48,170 nucleotides of DNA from an uncultured Clostridia bacterium (GTDB lineage Bacteria; Bacillota; Clostridia; TANB77; CAG-508): the NCBI GenBank assembly GCA_934169725.1, contig CAKPOF010000008.1:1-48170 (forward strand), read 5' to 3'. Under the pieces are notes generated by a model. The model did not search any database and was not told the DNA's origin. It saw nothing but the letters and a program-made list of their open reading frames with translations. Position numbers and translations under genes: made by a program. Below are positions 25,911 to 33,871 of the stretch, in pieces (position 1 is the first letter of the stretch; each line of letters opens with the position of its first letter).

Positions 25911-26462
25911 ATGAAAATTTTAGAAAAAACTACATTAATTATATATTCTTATGTAATGTTAATATTATCAATTTTAGCTTGTTTATTAGTATTTGGATGG
26001 ATAGATTCAGGATTTGTTATGAGTATTATTAATAATATATTAGTAGGTGATACTTCTGGCAAGATCGTTTTAGGAGTAAGTGTATTATTTATATTACTTT
26101 CTATAAAATGCATATTTTTTGATACAACTTCAAGAGAACAAATTAAGGAAAGACAAGGTGTGTTATTAGAAAATGAAAGTGGAAAATTAATGATTTCTAA
26201 AGAAACAATAGAAAATTTAGTAAATTCTGTTGCTAAAGGTTTTGAAAGTACAGAAGATGTTGCGACTAGAGTTGAATTAGATAATCAAAATAATGTAAAA
26301 GTTTATGCAAATTTAACAGTAAGTGCAAATGCTGTTATTAAAGATTTATCAGCAAAACTTCAAACAAGTATAAAAGATAAAGTAAAAAAAGCTACAGATT
26401 TAGATGTAAATGAAGTAAATATAACTATAAAAAAAGTTGCCGACAAACAACATGAAGCATAA
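25911..26462 (+). CDS. amaP: alkaline shock response membrane anchor protein AmaP
   Basis: A 183-residue protein with two membrane helices (about 8-32 and 45-68) followed by a cytoplasmic domain that itself resembles Asp23 (VATRVELDNQNNVKVYANLTVS). In staphylococci AmaP holds Asp23 at the membrane; the same two-helix arrangement and gene neighbours support the name here. AAGGAGAAG precedes the ATG. It is 51 bases after asp23 and 39 bases before the DUF2273 gene. Confidence 0.9.
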   Translation: MKILEKTTLIIYSYVMLILSILACLLVFGWIDSGFVMSIINNILVGDTSGKIVLGVSVLFILLSIKCIFFDTTSREQIKERQGVLLENESGKLMISKETIENLVNSVAKGFESTEDVATRVELDNQNNVKVYANLTVSANAVIKDLSAKLQTSIKDKVKKATDLDVNEVNITIKKVADKQHEA

Positions 26463-26501
26463 AATAGTAAAACATAATGGTATTAGAAAGGTTGTGAAAA
26501 T

Positions 26502-26705
26502 ATGAACAATTTTAAAGAATTTTGGAATCAGTACAAAGGTGCTATAATAGGTGTTATATTGGCTATATTAATATTAATAACAGGTTTAGATAAATTGATA
26601 TTAGCTATAGTAGTATTATTTGTAGGAGCTTTTGTGGGTAATTATGTACAAAGAAATAAAGAAGATGTTAAGAGTAAATTAAAGAAATTTATAGATAAAA
26701 TGTAA
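26502..26705 (+). CDS. DUF2273 family small membrane protein
   Basis: A 67-residue protein with two closely spaced hydrophobic helices (about 13-29 and 31-47) and a Lys-rich cytoplasmic tail (KSKLKKFIDKM). DUF2273 proteins accompany Asp23/AmaP in Firmicutes and are thought to be part of the same membrane assembly; the biochemical role is not known. GAAAGG is upstream of the ATG. nusB begins 18 bases downstream. Confidence 0.9.
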   Translation: MNNFKEFWNQYKGAIIGVILAILILITGLDKLILAIVVLFVGAFVGNYVQRNKEDVKSKLKKFIDKM

Positions 26706-26723
26706 TTTTGAAGGGGAATAATT

Positions 26724-27125
26724 ATGAATAGAACAGCAATAAGAGAAAAAGCTTTTAAATTGATATATAGTCTAGAAATACAAAAATATAATAGTTTAGA
26801 GGAACAAATTAATATATATTTTGAAAGTGAAAACATAACAGATGAAGAAGCAAAAAAATATATTGAAGATGCAGTTTTAGGAATAGAAAAAAATAAAGAT
26901 GAAATTTGTAGTTTAATAGAGAAAAATTTAAAATCAGATTGGAAAATTGATAGAATTTCAAAGATAGATTTATCTATATTAAAACTTGCAATATATGAAA
27001 TAAAATATAAGGAAATACCATTTAAAATAGCTATAAATGAAGCTGTTGAGTTAGCTAAAAGATATGGAGAAGATCCATCAAAAAATTTTGTTAATGGTAT
27101 ATTAGCAAGTATTGTAAATAAATAA
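26724..27125 (+). CDS. nusB: transcription antitermination factor NusB
   Basis: An all-helical RNA-binding protein of 133 residues that, with NusE (S10), binds boxA in rRNA leaders. Family landmarks are the start NRTAIREKAFKLIYSLEIQ, KIDLSILKLAIYEIKY, the INEAVELAKRYGEDPSKNFVNGIL signature near the C-terminus and the final IVNK. AAGGGGA lies before the ATG. It is the last gene of the asp23 operon and is followed by a hairpin. Confidence 0.97.
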   Translation: MNRTAIREKAFKLIYSLEIQKYNSLEEQINIYFESENITDEEAKKYIEDAVLGIEKNKDEICSLIEKNLKSDWKIDRISKIDLSILKLAIYEIKYKEIPFKIAINEAVELAKRYGEDPSKNFVNGILASIVNK

Positions 27126-27136
27126 AAGTGTAAGTC

Positions 27137-27177
27137 AGGGATATTTTAAGAAGTCAAACTTCAAAAAAAGTATCCCT
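27137..27177 (+). terminator. hairpin between nusB and xseA
   Basis: Outer stem AGGGATA (27137-27143) / TATCCCT (27171-27177), inner stem GAAGT (27150-27154) / ACTTC (27158-27162). Only a weak T-tract (AGTTTAAG) follows, so it may be a partial terminator or a processing signal. Confidence 0.5.
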
Positions 27178-27202
27178 AGTTTAAGTTAAAGGAAGAAAAT
27201 AT

Positions 27203-28396
27203 ATGAAATATGAGGAAATGGCAATAAGTGTTACAGACCTAAATAAATATGTAAAAAATAAAATAGCTGATGATGAATATTTAAATAACATTTTAGTAAA
27301 AGGTGAAATTTCCAATTTTAAACATCATTATACAGGACACATGTATTTTACATTAAAAGATGAAAATTCATTGATAAAGTGTATTATGTTTAAATCATAT
27401 GCACAAAAATTAAATTTTGAACCTAAAGATGGTATGAAAGTATATATTTTTGGAACAGTATCAGTTTTTGAAAGAGATGGTATATATCAAATTTATGCAA
27501 AAGCCATGGAACAAGATGGGGTAGGAGATTTATATACCAAGTATCAAAAATTAAAAAATGAGTTAGAAGAAAAAGGATTATTTGATGAAAATCATAAGAA
27601 AAAGATACCAATTATGCCTAAAATAATAGGTGTTTTAACCTCACAAACAGGATCTGTTATAAGAGACATTATAAATGTTTCTACAAGAAGAAATCCAAAT
27701 GTATATATAAGATTGTTTCCAGTTCCAGTACAAGGAGAAGGAGCAGCTGAAAAAATAGCATATGGTATAGATTATATGAATAAAAACAAATTAGCTGATG
27801 TTCTTATATTAGCAAGAGGTGGAGGCTCTTTAGAGGATTTATGGCCATTTAATGAAGAAATTGTTGCTAAAAGTATATATGATTCAGAGATTCCAATAAT
27901 TTCAGCTGTAGGTCATGAAACAGATTTTTCAATATCAGATTTTGTTGCGGATTTAAGGGCACCAACGCCATCTGCAGCAGCAGAATTAGCAGTTCCAGAT
28001 ATATATGAAGTTAAACAAAAAATTAATTCATATGAAAATAGAATGAAATTATCTTTAAATAAGAAACTAGAAATTTTAAAATTACGTTATGAAAAATGTA
28101 TGTCAAGTTCAGTTTTCAAAGATCCGACAAGAAAGATAAATGAAAATTATATAAAAATAGACACATATATAAAACAATTAGAAAATTTAGTAAATAAATC
28201 AAAAGAAAAAAATAGAAATAAATATACAGAACTAGTCGCTAAACTAGATACATTAAGCCCTTTGAAAACACTGTTAAGAGGTTATTCAATAGTGGAAAAA
28301 GATGATAAAATAATAAAAAGCGTTAAAGAATTGAAAACAAATGATAACATTATTATAAAATTAAATGATGGAAAAAAATCGGCTAAGATTATATAA
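27203..28396 (+). CDS. xseA: exodeoxyribonuclease VII large subunit
   Basis: The catalytic subunit of the single-strand exonuclease ExoVII. It has 397 residues: an OB-fold (about 7-100, ILVKGEISNFKHHYTGHMYFTLKD), the nuclease core with GVLTSQTGSVIRDIINVSTRRNP, LILARGGGSLEDLWPFNEE and SAVGHETDFSISDFVADLRAPTPSAAAE, then a coiled-coil segment and a C-terminal GYSIV strand. GGAAGAAAA precedes the ATG. The small subunit xseB follows, separated by a 54-codon gene. Confidence 0.98.
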   Translation: MKYEEMAISVTDLNKYVKNKIADDEYLNNILVKGEISNFKHHYTGHMYFTLKDENSLIKCIMFKSYAQKLNFEPKDGMKVYIFGTVSVFERDGIYQIYAKAMEQDGVGDLYTKYQKLKNELEEKGLFDENHKKKIPIMPKIIGVLTSQTGSVIRDIINVSTRRNPNVYIRLFPVPVQGEGAAEKIAYGIDYMNKNKLADVLILARGGGSLEDLWPFNEEIVAKSIYDSEIPIISAVGHETDFSISDFVADLRAPTPSAAAELAVPDIYEVKQKINSYENRMKLSLNKKLEILKLRYEKCMSSSVFKDPTRKINENYIKIDTYIKQLENLVNKSKEKNRNKYTELVAKLDTLSPLKTLLRGYSIVEKDDKIIKSVKELKTNDNIIIKLNDGKKSAKII

Positions 28397-28446
28397 TAAA
28401 TAACCCAAAATTATAGAGTTAACAGGAAGGGGCAAGGTATAATAAA

Positions 28447-28611
28447 ATGGGGAGCAAAGAAAAAACATTAATGATAGTAACAATTATATTATTAGTAATA
28501 ATGCTTGTTATGGCATGTTATAATGTTTATGATAAAAAAGAAAATGAACAAATTCAAAATAATATTGTAAATGAAAGTTATAACAACAATATTATAGAAA
28601 ATGATTATTAA
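28447..28611 (+). CDS. 54-residue membrane or lipoprotein-like protein between xseA and xseB
   Basis: A short frame with an AAGGGGCAAGG site upstream of ATG 28447. Residues 8-23 are hydrophobic (MIVTIILLVIMLVMA) and run into VMAC, which could serve as a lipobox with Cys24. The remaining 30 residues are Asn/Glu-rich and hydrophilic. It lies 50 bases after xseA and 24 before xseB in the same direction, so it is probably co-transcribed. No family recognised; a role in ExoVII is not implied. Confidence 0.6.
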   Translation: MGSKEKTLMIVTIILLVIMLVMACYNVYDKKENEQIQNNIVNESYNNNIIENDY

Positions 28612-28635
28612 AAATAAGGGTAAAGGAAAAAGATT

Positions 28636-28854
28636 ATGAAAAAAAGTTTTGAAGATCAAATTATAGAATTGGAAAATATTATAAGTGAATTAGAAAATGG
28701 TGACTTAAATTTAGACGATTCAGTAAAAAAATTTGAAGAAGGGATGAAAATCTCAAAAGAATGTAGTAAAATGTTAGAAAGTGCAGAAAAGAAAATAACA
28801 ATATTATTAAATGATGATGGAAAATTAAAAGAAAAAGATTTAGATACAGAATAG
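28636..28854 (+). CDS. xseB: exodeoxyribonuclease VII small subunit
   Basis: A 72-residue helical-hairpin protein that bundles along the coiled coil of XseA. The family pattern FEDQIIELENIISELENGDLNLDDSVKKFEEGM is complete (residues ~4-36). AAAGGAAAAAG lies before the ATG. The DUF212 gene starts 24 bases later. Confidence 0.97.
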   Translation: MKKSFEDQIIELENIISELENGDLNLDDSVKKFEEGMKISKECSKMLESAEKKITILLNDDGKLKEKDLDTE

Positions 28855-28878
28855 TTTTTGGGGGAGGATTTTTTTATA

Positions 28879-29319
28879 ATGAATGGATTTATGAAGTTTA
28901 TTCACAATAAATATATATATATTCCAGTATTATTATGGTTTGGAATACAATTATTTAAATTATTGTATGATTTGGTAAAAAACAAAAAATTTAATTTTAA
29001 AAGAATTTTAGGTGCAGGTGGAATGCCGAGTTCACATTCTGCAGTTGTTACAGGATTAGCAACATTAATAGGAAAATATGAAGGAGTAGATAGTGCAATT
29101 TTTGCTATGTCATTTGTAGTTGCATTTGTAGTAATGTATGATGCATGTGGTGTAAGAAGAGCAGCAGGAAAGCAAGCAGCCTTATTAAATAAATTAGTAG
29201 AAACACCAGGACTAACAGGAGTGCAGGTTTCTGAAAGATTAGTAGAAGTTTTAGGACATACTCCAATACAAGTTATTGTTGGAGCTTTAATAGGAATAAT
29301 AGTAGGATTAATAGCTTAA
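28879..29319 (+). CDS. divergent PAP2 family (DUF212) membrane protein
   Basis: A 146-residue membrane protein related to type 2 phosphatidic acid phosphatases. It has the conserved GGMPSSHSAVVTGLAT (residues ~50-65), corresponding to the PSGH-type motif, and GVRRAAGKQAALLN (~94-108), with membrane helices on either side. ATG 28879 follows GGGGGAGG, 11 bases away; an in-frame TTG at 28858 overlaps the ribosome site and is less likely. The substrate is unknown; undecaprenyl or phospholipid phosphates are guesses. Confidence 0.88.
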   Translation: MNGFMKFIHNKYIYIPVLLWFGIQLFKLLYDLVKNKKFNFKRILGAGGMPSSHSAVVTGLATLIGKYEGVDSAIFAMSFVVAFVVMYDACGVRRAAGKQAALLNKLVETPGLTGVQVSERLVEVLGHTPIQVIVGALIGIIVGLIA

Positions 29320-29332
29320 AAAGGAGTGAAGA

Positions 29333-30997
29333 ATGATGACTGATATAGAAATTGCAAGAAATACAAAACTGAAAAATATTCAAGAAATAGCTAATGAGAT
29401 TAATATTGATACAGAAGATTTAGAACAATATGGAAAATATAAAGCAAAGATTTCTGATAAAATATATAAAAAAATAGATAATAACAAAAGCGGAAAATTA
29501 GTATTAGTAACAGCAATGAGTCCGACGCCTTTGGGTGAAGGAAAAACAACAGTATCAATTGCGATAGCAGACGGACTAAGAAAAATTAATCAAAAATCAA
29601 TATTAGCATTAAGGGAACCTTCATTAGGACCAGTATTTGGAATAAAGGGAGGAGCAACTGGCGGTGGAAAAGTTCAAGTAGCTCCAATGGAAGATATAAA
29701 TTTACATTTTACAGGAGACATACATGCTATTACTTCAGCTAATAATCTTTTATCTAGTTTGATAGATAATCATATTTACTTTGGAAACAAACTTAGATTT
29801 AAAGAAGTAGTATGGAAAAGATGCTTAGACTTAAATGATAGACAATTAAGACAAATAGAAACAGGACTTTCTGGAGAAAGCAAAATAGTACCTAGAAAAG
29901 ATAAATTTGATATAAGTGTTGCATCAGAAATAATGGCTATATTATGTTTGTCAGAAAATATATTTGATTTAAGAAATAATCTAGGAAATATTTTAGTTGG
30001 ATATAGTGAAGAAAATAAACCAATATATGCAAAAGATTTGAATGCAGAAGGTGCGATGACAGTATTATTAAAAGATGCTATAAAACCAAATTTAGTACAA
30101 ACATTAGAACATACACCAGCAATTATACATGGAGGTCCTTTTGCTAATATAGCACATGGATGTAATAGTATTATAGCTACAAAATTAGCAATGAAATTAT
30201 CAGATTATACTGTAACAGAAGCTGGGTTTGGAGCAGATTTAGGAGCAGAAAAATTTTTAGATATAAAGTGTAGGAAAGCTAATATACAACCAGATGTAGT
30301 GGTAATAGTTGCAACAGTAAAAGCAATCAAATATCATGGTGGAATAGAAAAAGATAAAATACAACAAGAAAACATTGAAGGAATCACAAATGGAATTGGA
30401 AACCTATATAAGCATATAGAAAATATAAAAGAAAAATTTGGATTAAATGTAATTGTTGCATTAAATAAATATAAAACAGATACAGAAAAAGAAATAAATT
30501 ATATAAAAAATTGTTTAGAAGAAAAAGGAATAGAATTAAGCATTGTAGAAGGATGGGAAAAAGGTGGAGCAGGAGCAATAGATATTGCTAAAAAAATAGT
30601 CAATATAACAGAAAAAACAAAAGAATTAAAATATGTATACCAATTAAATGAAAGTACAAAAGATAAAATATATAAATTAACTAAAAATATATATGGTGCA
30701 AATGAAATTATATATGAAGAAAAAGCAGAAAAAGAAATAGAGAGAATAGAAAAACTTGGATATAGTAAATTACCAATATGTATGGCAAAAACACAATATT
30801 CTTTTTCAGACAATGCTAAAAATTTAGAATGTAAAGAAAAATATAGTATAACAATAAGAGATTTAGAAATAAAATCTGGAGCAGGATTTATTGTAGTCTA
30901 TGCTGGAAAGATAATGACAATGCCAGGATTGCCTAAAATACCTGCAGCAGAATCTATAGATATAGATAAAAATGGAGATATAGTTGGATTATTTTAA
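29333..30997 (+). CDS. fhs: formate-tetrahydrofolate ligase
   Basis: ATP-dependent formation of 10-formyl-THF from formate, the donor for fMet-tRNA and purines and, in acetogens, the methyl branch of the Wood-Ljungdahl pathway. It has 554 residues, the usual length. The P-loop is TPLGEGKTTVSI, with EPSLGPVFGIKGGATGGG-type and ITSANNLLSSLIDNHIYFGN-type segments following, and PGLPKIPAAESIDID near the end. GGAG precedes ATG 29333 (ATG 29336 is equally possible). No other acetogenesis genes are visible, so a purely biosynthetic role is as likely. Confidence 0.98.
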   Translation: MMTDIEIARNTKLKNIQEIANEINIDTEDLEQYGKYKAKISDKIYKKIDNNKSGKLVLVTAMSPTPLGEGKTTVSIAIADGLRKINQKSILALREPSLGPVFGIKGGATGGGKVQVAPMEDINLHFTGDIHAITSANNLLSSLIDNHIYFGNKLRFKEVVWKRCLDLNDRQLRQIETGLSGESKIVPRKDKFDISVASEIMAILCLSENIFDLRNNLGNILVGYSEENKPIYAKDLNAEGAMTVLLKDAIKPNLVQTLEHTPAIIHGGPFANIAHGCNSIIATKLAMKLSDYTVTEAGFGADLGAEKFLDIKCRKANIQPDVVVIVATVKAIKYHGGIEKDKIQQENIEGITNGIGNLYKHIENIKEKFGLNVIVALNKYKTDTEKEINYIKNCLEEKGIELSIVEGWEKGGAGAIDIAKKIVNITEKTKELKYVYQLNESTKDKIYKLTKNIYGANEIIYEEKAEKEIERIEKLGYSKLPICMAKTQYSFSDNAKNLECKEKYSITIRDLEIKSGAGFIVVYAGKIMTMPGLPKIPAAESIDIDKNGDIVGLF

Positions 30998-31012
30998 AGT
31001 ATATAAAGTAAT

Positions 31013-31038
31013 AGTGCACTTTTTTATAAAAGTGCACT
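31013..31038. terminator. bidirectional terminator between fhs and the carboxypeptidase gene
   Basis: A perfect 11-bp stem AGTGCACTTTT (31013-31023) / AAAAGTGCACT (31028-31038) with loop TTAT, T-rich in both directions. It contains the stop codon of the minus-strand carboxypeptidase half. Confidence 0.85.
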
Positions 31039-31485
31039 TAATACTAGGATTCCTAAATTATCATTATAAATTTCATCAAATTGAGAAATAGGCAAAGGAT
31101 TTGTGCCAAGACCAGCTTCAATTGTATAGCCTGGTCTATTATAATTTTGGATAAACCAATCTTTATAACCTGCAAAACTTGAATTATAAGGTGTTTTAGA
31201 TAATGTATATCCACTTGATTTAGCTAATTGCTGACCAATTCTTAAGCTATTTGGTGGATTATAATTTTGAAATTGCCAATAAATTTCCTTTCCTTGTGTA
31301 TGATATGCTAGAATCAATCTGAAATCATGTGTCAAAGTAAAATTATAAATAGCTAAAGCTTCAGGCTCAGTAAGAGGGTCAGAACCCACAAAATCACGTG
31401 GAGCAGGAGAAGTGAATCCTTCATCATATTTTATTTTTTTTGCATTTTCCCATCCAGCCGGAAATTGCAAATTTAAATCCACACC
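31024..31485 (-). pseudogene. M14 zinc carboxypeptidase, C-terminal half (gene split by an integrated element)
   Basis: This segment codes for residues ~154-305 of an M14-family metallopeptidase, of the kind that trims peptidoglycan stems (gamma-D-glutamyl-diaminopimelate peptidases). It holds the third zinc ligand His in AYHTQGKE (~214) and the catalytic Glu in YTIEAGLG (~275). It has no start codon or ribosome site of its own: at 31485 it runs straight into the attachment core. The N-terminal half is at 35640-36109. Joining the halves at the shared 14-bp core (470 + 448 bases) gives one 306-codon frame reading IRGVDLNLQFPAGW, so the gene was intact before insertion and would be again after excision. 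Confidence 0.88.
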
Positions 31486-31506
31486 TGTGGGCTTAAAAAA
31501 CTTCCA
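31472..31506. other. left attachment site (attL)
   Basis: The core TTTAAATCCACACC (31472-31485) joins carboxypeptidase coding sequence on its left to element sequence on its right. The element side, TGTGG (31486-31490) and TTAAAAAACTTCCA (31493-31506), is one half of the attP dyad; the other half is at the right end. Confidence 0.85.
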
Positions 31507-31589
31507 CCTACAAAATAAAATTAATGAAAAGCAGTAATCATCTATATTACAGAGATTCTTTTATCGTAAGAAATGCAAAAAATAGCTAG

Positions 31590-31877
31590 AACATAATTTG
31601 GAAGGTTTCATTAGATGGAGAGAAAGTTACAAATGAGAGAATAAGAAGAGTATCAATGGACAAGTTCTATGAAATAGTTACTGGAGACAAAGAAGCATTT
31701 TATAAGATTTGTATGGAAATACCAAAATTAATAGATGAAATTATAAAAGAAAATAAGGAATTACAAGTTGGTTCAGATACAGTAGTTGATGAACTAAGAG
31801 AGAAAAATCCTGATTTATTAAAGGCATTATATTTGTTAGCATTTAAAGAATATGAAGGTTTTGATAAAATTAAATAG
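31590..31877 (+). pseudogene. remnant of an Eco47II-like type II restriction endonuclease
   Basis: An open stretch of 95 codons without a credible start: it follows a TAG at 31587 and lacks a ribosome site. It reads WKVSLDGEKVTNERIRRVS and DKFYEIVTGDKEAFYKICME, then PKLIDEIIKEN, which matches my memory of the C-terminal end of Eco47II/Sau96I-type restriction enzymes (GGNCC-type). The catalytic N-terminal part and any cognate methyltransferase are absent. ATG 31656 is internal. I infer that the element once carried, or acquired next to, a restriction-modification system and lost most of it. Confidence 0.6.
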
Positions 31878-31997
31878 AAATACATTTATAGAGAGATAAA
31901 AAATGTAATTGTATTAAAAATCAAAAGAAGTGCTAAATAGAGCAAAATCCCACAACTGGATTTCTGTATTTTCTCTATTAAAATTTTCTGACTATAC

Positions 31998-32025
31998 TTG
32001 ACAATTTACAATAAAGATGTATAAT
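31998..32025 (+). promoter_or_regulatory. near-consensus promoter in the element
   Basis: TTGACA (31998-32003), a 16-base spacer and TATAAT (32020-32025): both hexamers match sigma-A consensus fully. It is 219 bases upstream of the nuclease ATG. Confidence 0.7.
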
Positions 32026-32119
32026 AGCATTATGTTAAATCAATATATTATTTATAAATTTATAATTCAATTTTATTTTGATTCTTATTATTTTCCAATG
32101 AATATAAAGAATGTTACAT

Positions 32120-32148
32120 TTGAAATAAAAATAATATTATGCTAAAAT
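32120..32148 (+). promoter_or_regulatory. second promoter upstream of the nuclease gene
   Basis: TTGAAA (32120-32125), a 17-base spacer and TAAAAT (32143-32148) with an upstream TGC (extended -10), 95 bases before the nuclease ATG. Confidence 0.5.
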
Positions 32149-32243
32149 CATATTTACTTAAAGTAGGAAAAAATTGAAAAATCCTAAAGTTGGAGATCTA
32201 TTTATCCTAATTTGTGTCCTTAATGCAAAGAAAGGTAGGAAAT

Positions 32244-33002
32244 ATGAGAGATAAAGAAGAAAAGATAAAAGAAAAAATTAATTTAAAACAATTAGCAACA
32301 ACAATAATTATCATAATATTATTAATTTTAATTGGATATGCTTTACCTCAAAATGAAAGTAATAAAGAGCTTCCGCCAGAGAATACAAACACTGATTCTA
32401 ATATTAAAATAAATAATATTCCTCCATATTCAGGAAAGTTGGTCATTGCTATTAATAATAATGAGCCATATTTTGAAGATAATGATATAAGTACCAAAAA
32501 TTTTGAAGACTATTCAAAACTTGATGATTTTGATAGAGCGGGAGTAGCTTTTGCTAATATATGTAAATATACAATGCCACCAGAAGGAACAAAAAGAGGG
32601 AATATTTCATATAAACCTACTGGTTGGGTTCAATATTTATATGGAGAAAATAATAGCAAACATTTATATGAAAGATGTCATTTAATTGCATGGCAATTAG
32701 GGAATGAAAACAACAATAGACAAAATTTAATAACAGGCACTGCACAGCTAAATGATGCTATGATAGAATATGAAAATATAGTTGCAAACTGGATTAAACA
32801 AAAAAATAAGCAAAATAAAGATTATCATGTTTTATATAGAGTAACACCTATTTATGAAGGGGAGAATAAGTTGGCAACTGGCATCCAAATGGAAGCAAAG
32901 TCTGTTGAAGAAGAAGGAGTATCTTTCAATAAATTTATATATAATGTACAGGATAATTTTGAAATTGATTATAGTACGGGGAAAGCAAAGTTGATAAAAT
33001 AA
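32244..33002 (+). CDS. membrane-anchored DNA/RNA non-specific endonuclease (EndA-like)
   Basis: A 252-residue protein with a Lys/Glu-rich N-terminus, one membrane segment at about 18-36 (TTIIIIILLILIGYAL), and an external nuclease domain. The catalytic region is LYERCHLIAWQLGNENNNRQNLITGTAQLN (about residues 142-172), the Firmicutes version of the DRGH motif of EndA nucleases, with the His and the Asn residues in place. Such enzymes cut DNA at the cell surface for nutrition, transformation or defence. ATG 32244 has GGTAGG 4-9 bases upstream; an earlier in-frame ATG at 32214 lacks one. It is cargo of the recombinase element and is followed at 17 bases by an unknown gene. Confidence 0.85.
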   Translation: MRDKEEKIKEKINLKQLATTIIIIILLILIGYALPQNESNKELPPENTNTDSNIKINNIPPYSGKLVIAINNNEPYFEDNDISTKNFEDYSKLDDFDRAGVAFANICKYTMPPEGTKRGNISYKPTGWVQYLYGENNSKHLYERCHLIAWQLGNENNNRQNLITGTAQLNDAMIEYENIVANWIKQKNKQNKDYHVLYRVTPIYEGENKLATGIQMEAKSVEEEGVSFNKFIYNVQDNFEIDYSTGKAKLIK

Positions 33003-33019
33003 ACACAAGGAGGATTAAT

Positions 33020-33499
33020 TTGGAATTAGAATTAAACAGAATAACAGAAAAACTAAAGCAAAATGATTTTGTGAAAAATTTTATAAATGAACTAAGTGAG
33101 GCTCTAGAAAATTTTAGCAATCAAGAAAAAGTAAAAAGTAAAAAAATTGGAGAAATAAAATTAACTCCTGAAGAAGATTTAAAATTTTATAGAAAGAAAT
33201 GGAATTTTTTAGAAAATTATTTTGAAAAAGAATTATCAGATTTAAGTAAGGGTGAAATATTTCTTGTTACAAACAAATATGAAAATGATTATGAATATCA
33301 TAGATATAAAGTTACTCAATATGTAGAGGGGCATGAACGTAAAAATATTGCATTTGAGAAAGATTTGCCTGAAAATGTACAATTAGGAGATGTAGTTAGA
33401 AAAATAGATGGAAAATATATTTATGATAAGCAAGCTACGCAATATATCAAGAAGTCTTTAAATGAAATTAAACAAAGGATAATAAACGAAAGAAATTAA
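33020..33499 (+). CDS. unknown protein encoded downstream of the nuclease
   Basis: A 159-residue soluble, charged protein with a TTG start and an AGGAGG site 6 bases upstream, 17 bases after the nuclease gene. The N-terminal 75 residues look helical (ITEKLKQNDFVKNFINELSEAL). The middle (GEIFLVTNKYENDYEYHRYKVTQYVEG) and RKIDGKYIYDKQ look like a small beta-barrel. No family recognised. The tight pairing with a potentially self-damaging nuclease makes an inhibitor or accessory role conceivable, but there is no sequence evidence; note that the nuclease is predicted outside the cell, whereas this protein has no export signal. Confidence 0.75.
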   Translation: MELELNRITEKLKQNDFVKNFINELSEALENFSNQEKVKSKKIGEIKLTPEEDLKFYRKKWNFLENYFEKELSDLSKGEIFLVTNKYENDYEYHRYKVTQYVEGHERKNIAFEKDLPENVQLGDVVRKIDGKYIYDKQATQYIKKSLNEIKQRIINERN

Positions 33500-33565
33500 G
33501 TAAAAATAAATTATTGATTTGTATTGTGCAAATTTATAATCTTGAAAAAAGTTTATTAAATATAA

Positions 33566-33606
33566 AGCACCTAATAGTGTAAAAGAACTATTGGGTGCTC
33601 TTTTTG
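33566..33606 (+). terminator. terminator after the nuclease pair
   Basis: A 13-bp stem with one mismatch, AGCACCTAATAGT / ACTATTGGGTGCT, followed by CTTTTT. Confidence 0.9.
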
Positions 33607-33619
33607 GCGTTTTGGTACA

Positions 33620-33650
33620 TTGACAAACACACTAAAATTAGTGTCATAAT
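33620..33650 (+). promoter_or_regulatory. promoter with an operator-like palindrome, upstream of the recombinase genes
   Basis: TTGACA (33620-33625) and CATAAT (33645-33650) are 19 bases apart. Between them is a perfect 16-bp palindrome ACACTAAAATTAGTGT (33629-33644). A repressor bound there would cover the whole promoter, and the over-long spacer suggests a need for an activator or a twist. It is about 70 bases before the 46-codon gene. Confidence 0.55.
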
Positions 33651-33718
33651 TAGCCATTTTCTTTAATAATCTGTTATTAGATAAAATTAAAATGAAATGG
33701 AAAGGACATGATGTATTT

Positions 33719-33859
33719 ATGAGCAAAACAAAGAGCAAAGAAAACAAATTAGAATTTAATACATATTGTATTTTTACAAATGAAGAACAAGATGTAAATC
33801 AAATAATAGGATTAATATTTAAAGATTATATAGGGAGATTAAAAGCGAAAACAAAGTAA
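33719..33859 (+). CDS. 46-residue protein upstream of the recombinase
   Basis: A short basic protein (MSKTKSKENKLEFNTYCIF, then a helical QDVNQIIGLIFKDYIGRLK end). AAAGGA lies 13 bases before the ATG, which is long. It is 73 bases upstream of the serine recombinase gene, in the same direction. Small proteins encoded beside integrases can be recombination directionality factors; that is only a positional inference here. No family recognised. Confidence 0.5.
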   Translation: MSKTKSKENKLEFNTYCIFTNEEQDVNQIIGLIFKDYIGRLKAKTK

Positions 33860-33871
33860 TTATGAAAAAGT

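Larger units (their letters stand above)
31878..32243. other. 366-base non-coding stretch inside the element
   Basis: No gene is seen. It contains a short stem AAATCC (31945-31950) / GGATTT (31958-31963) that may end the endonuclease remnant transcript, and two promoter-like sites listed separately. The transcript from the first would have an untranslated leader of about 210 bases, long enough to hold a regulatory RNA, but no known riboswitch is recognisable. Confidence 0.5.

Noticed and set aside
31656..31877. A complete 73-residue gene starting at ATG 31656
   Set aside because: The conserved-looking sequence extends upstream of this ATG in frame to a stop at 31587, so it is the tail of a longer gene, and no ribosome site precedes it.
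31878..32243. A riboswitch in the long leader before the nuclease gene
   Set aside because: No known aptamer motif could be recognised; only the promoters and a weak stem are supported.
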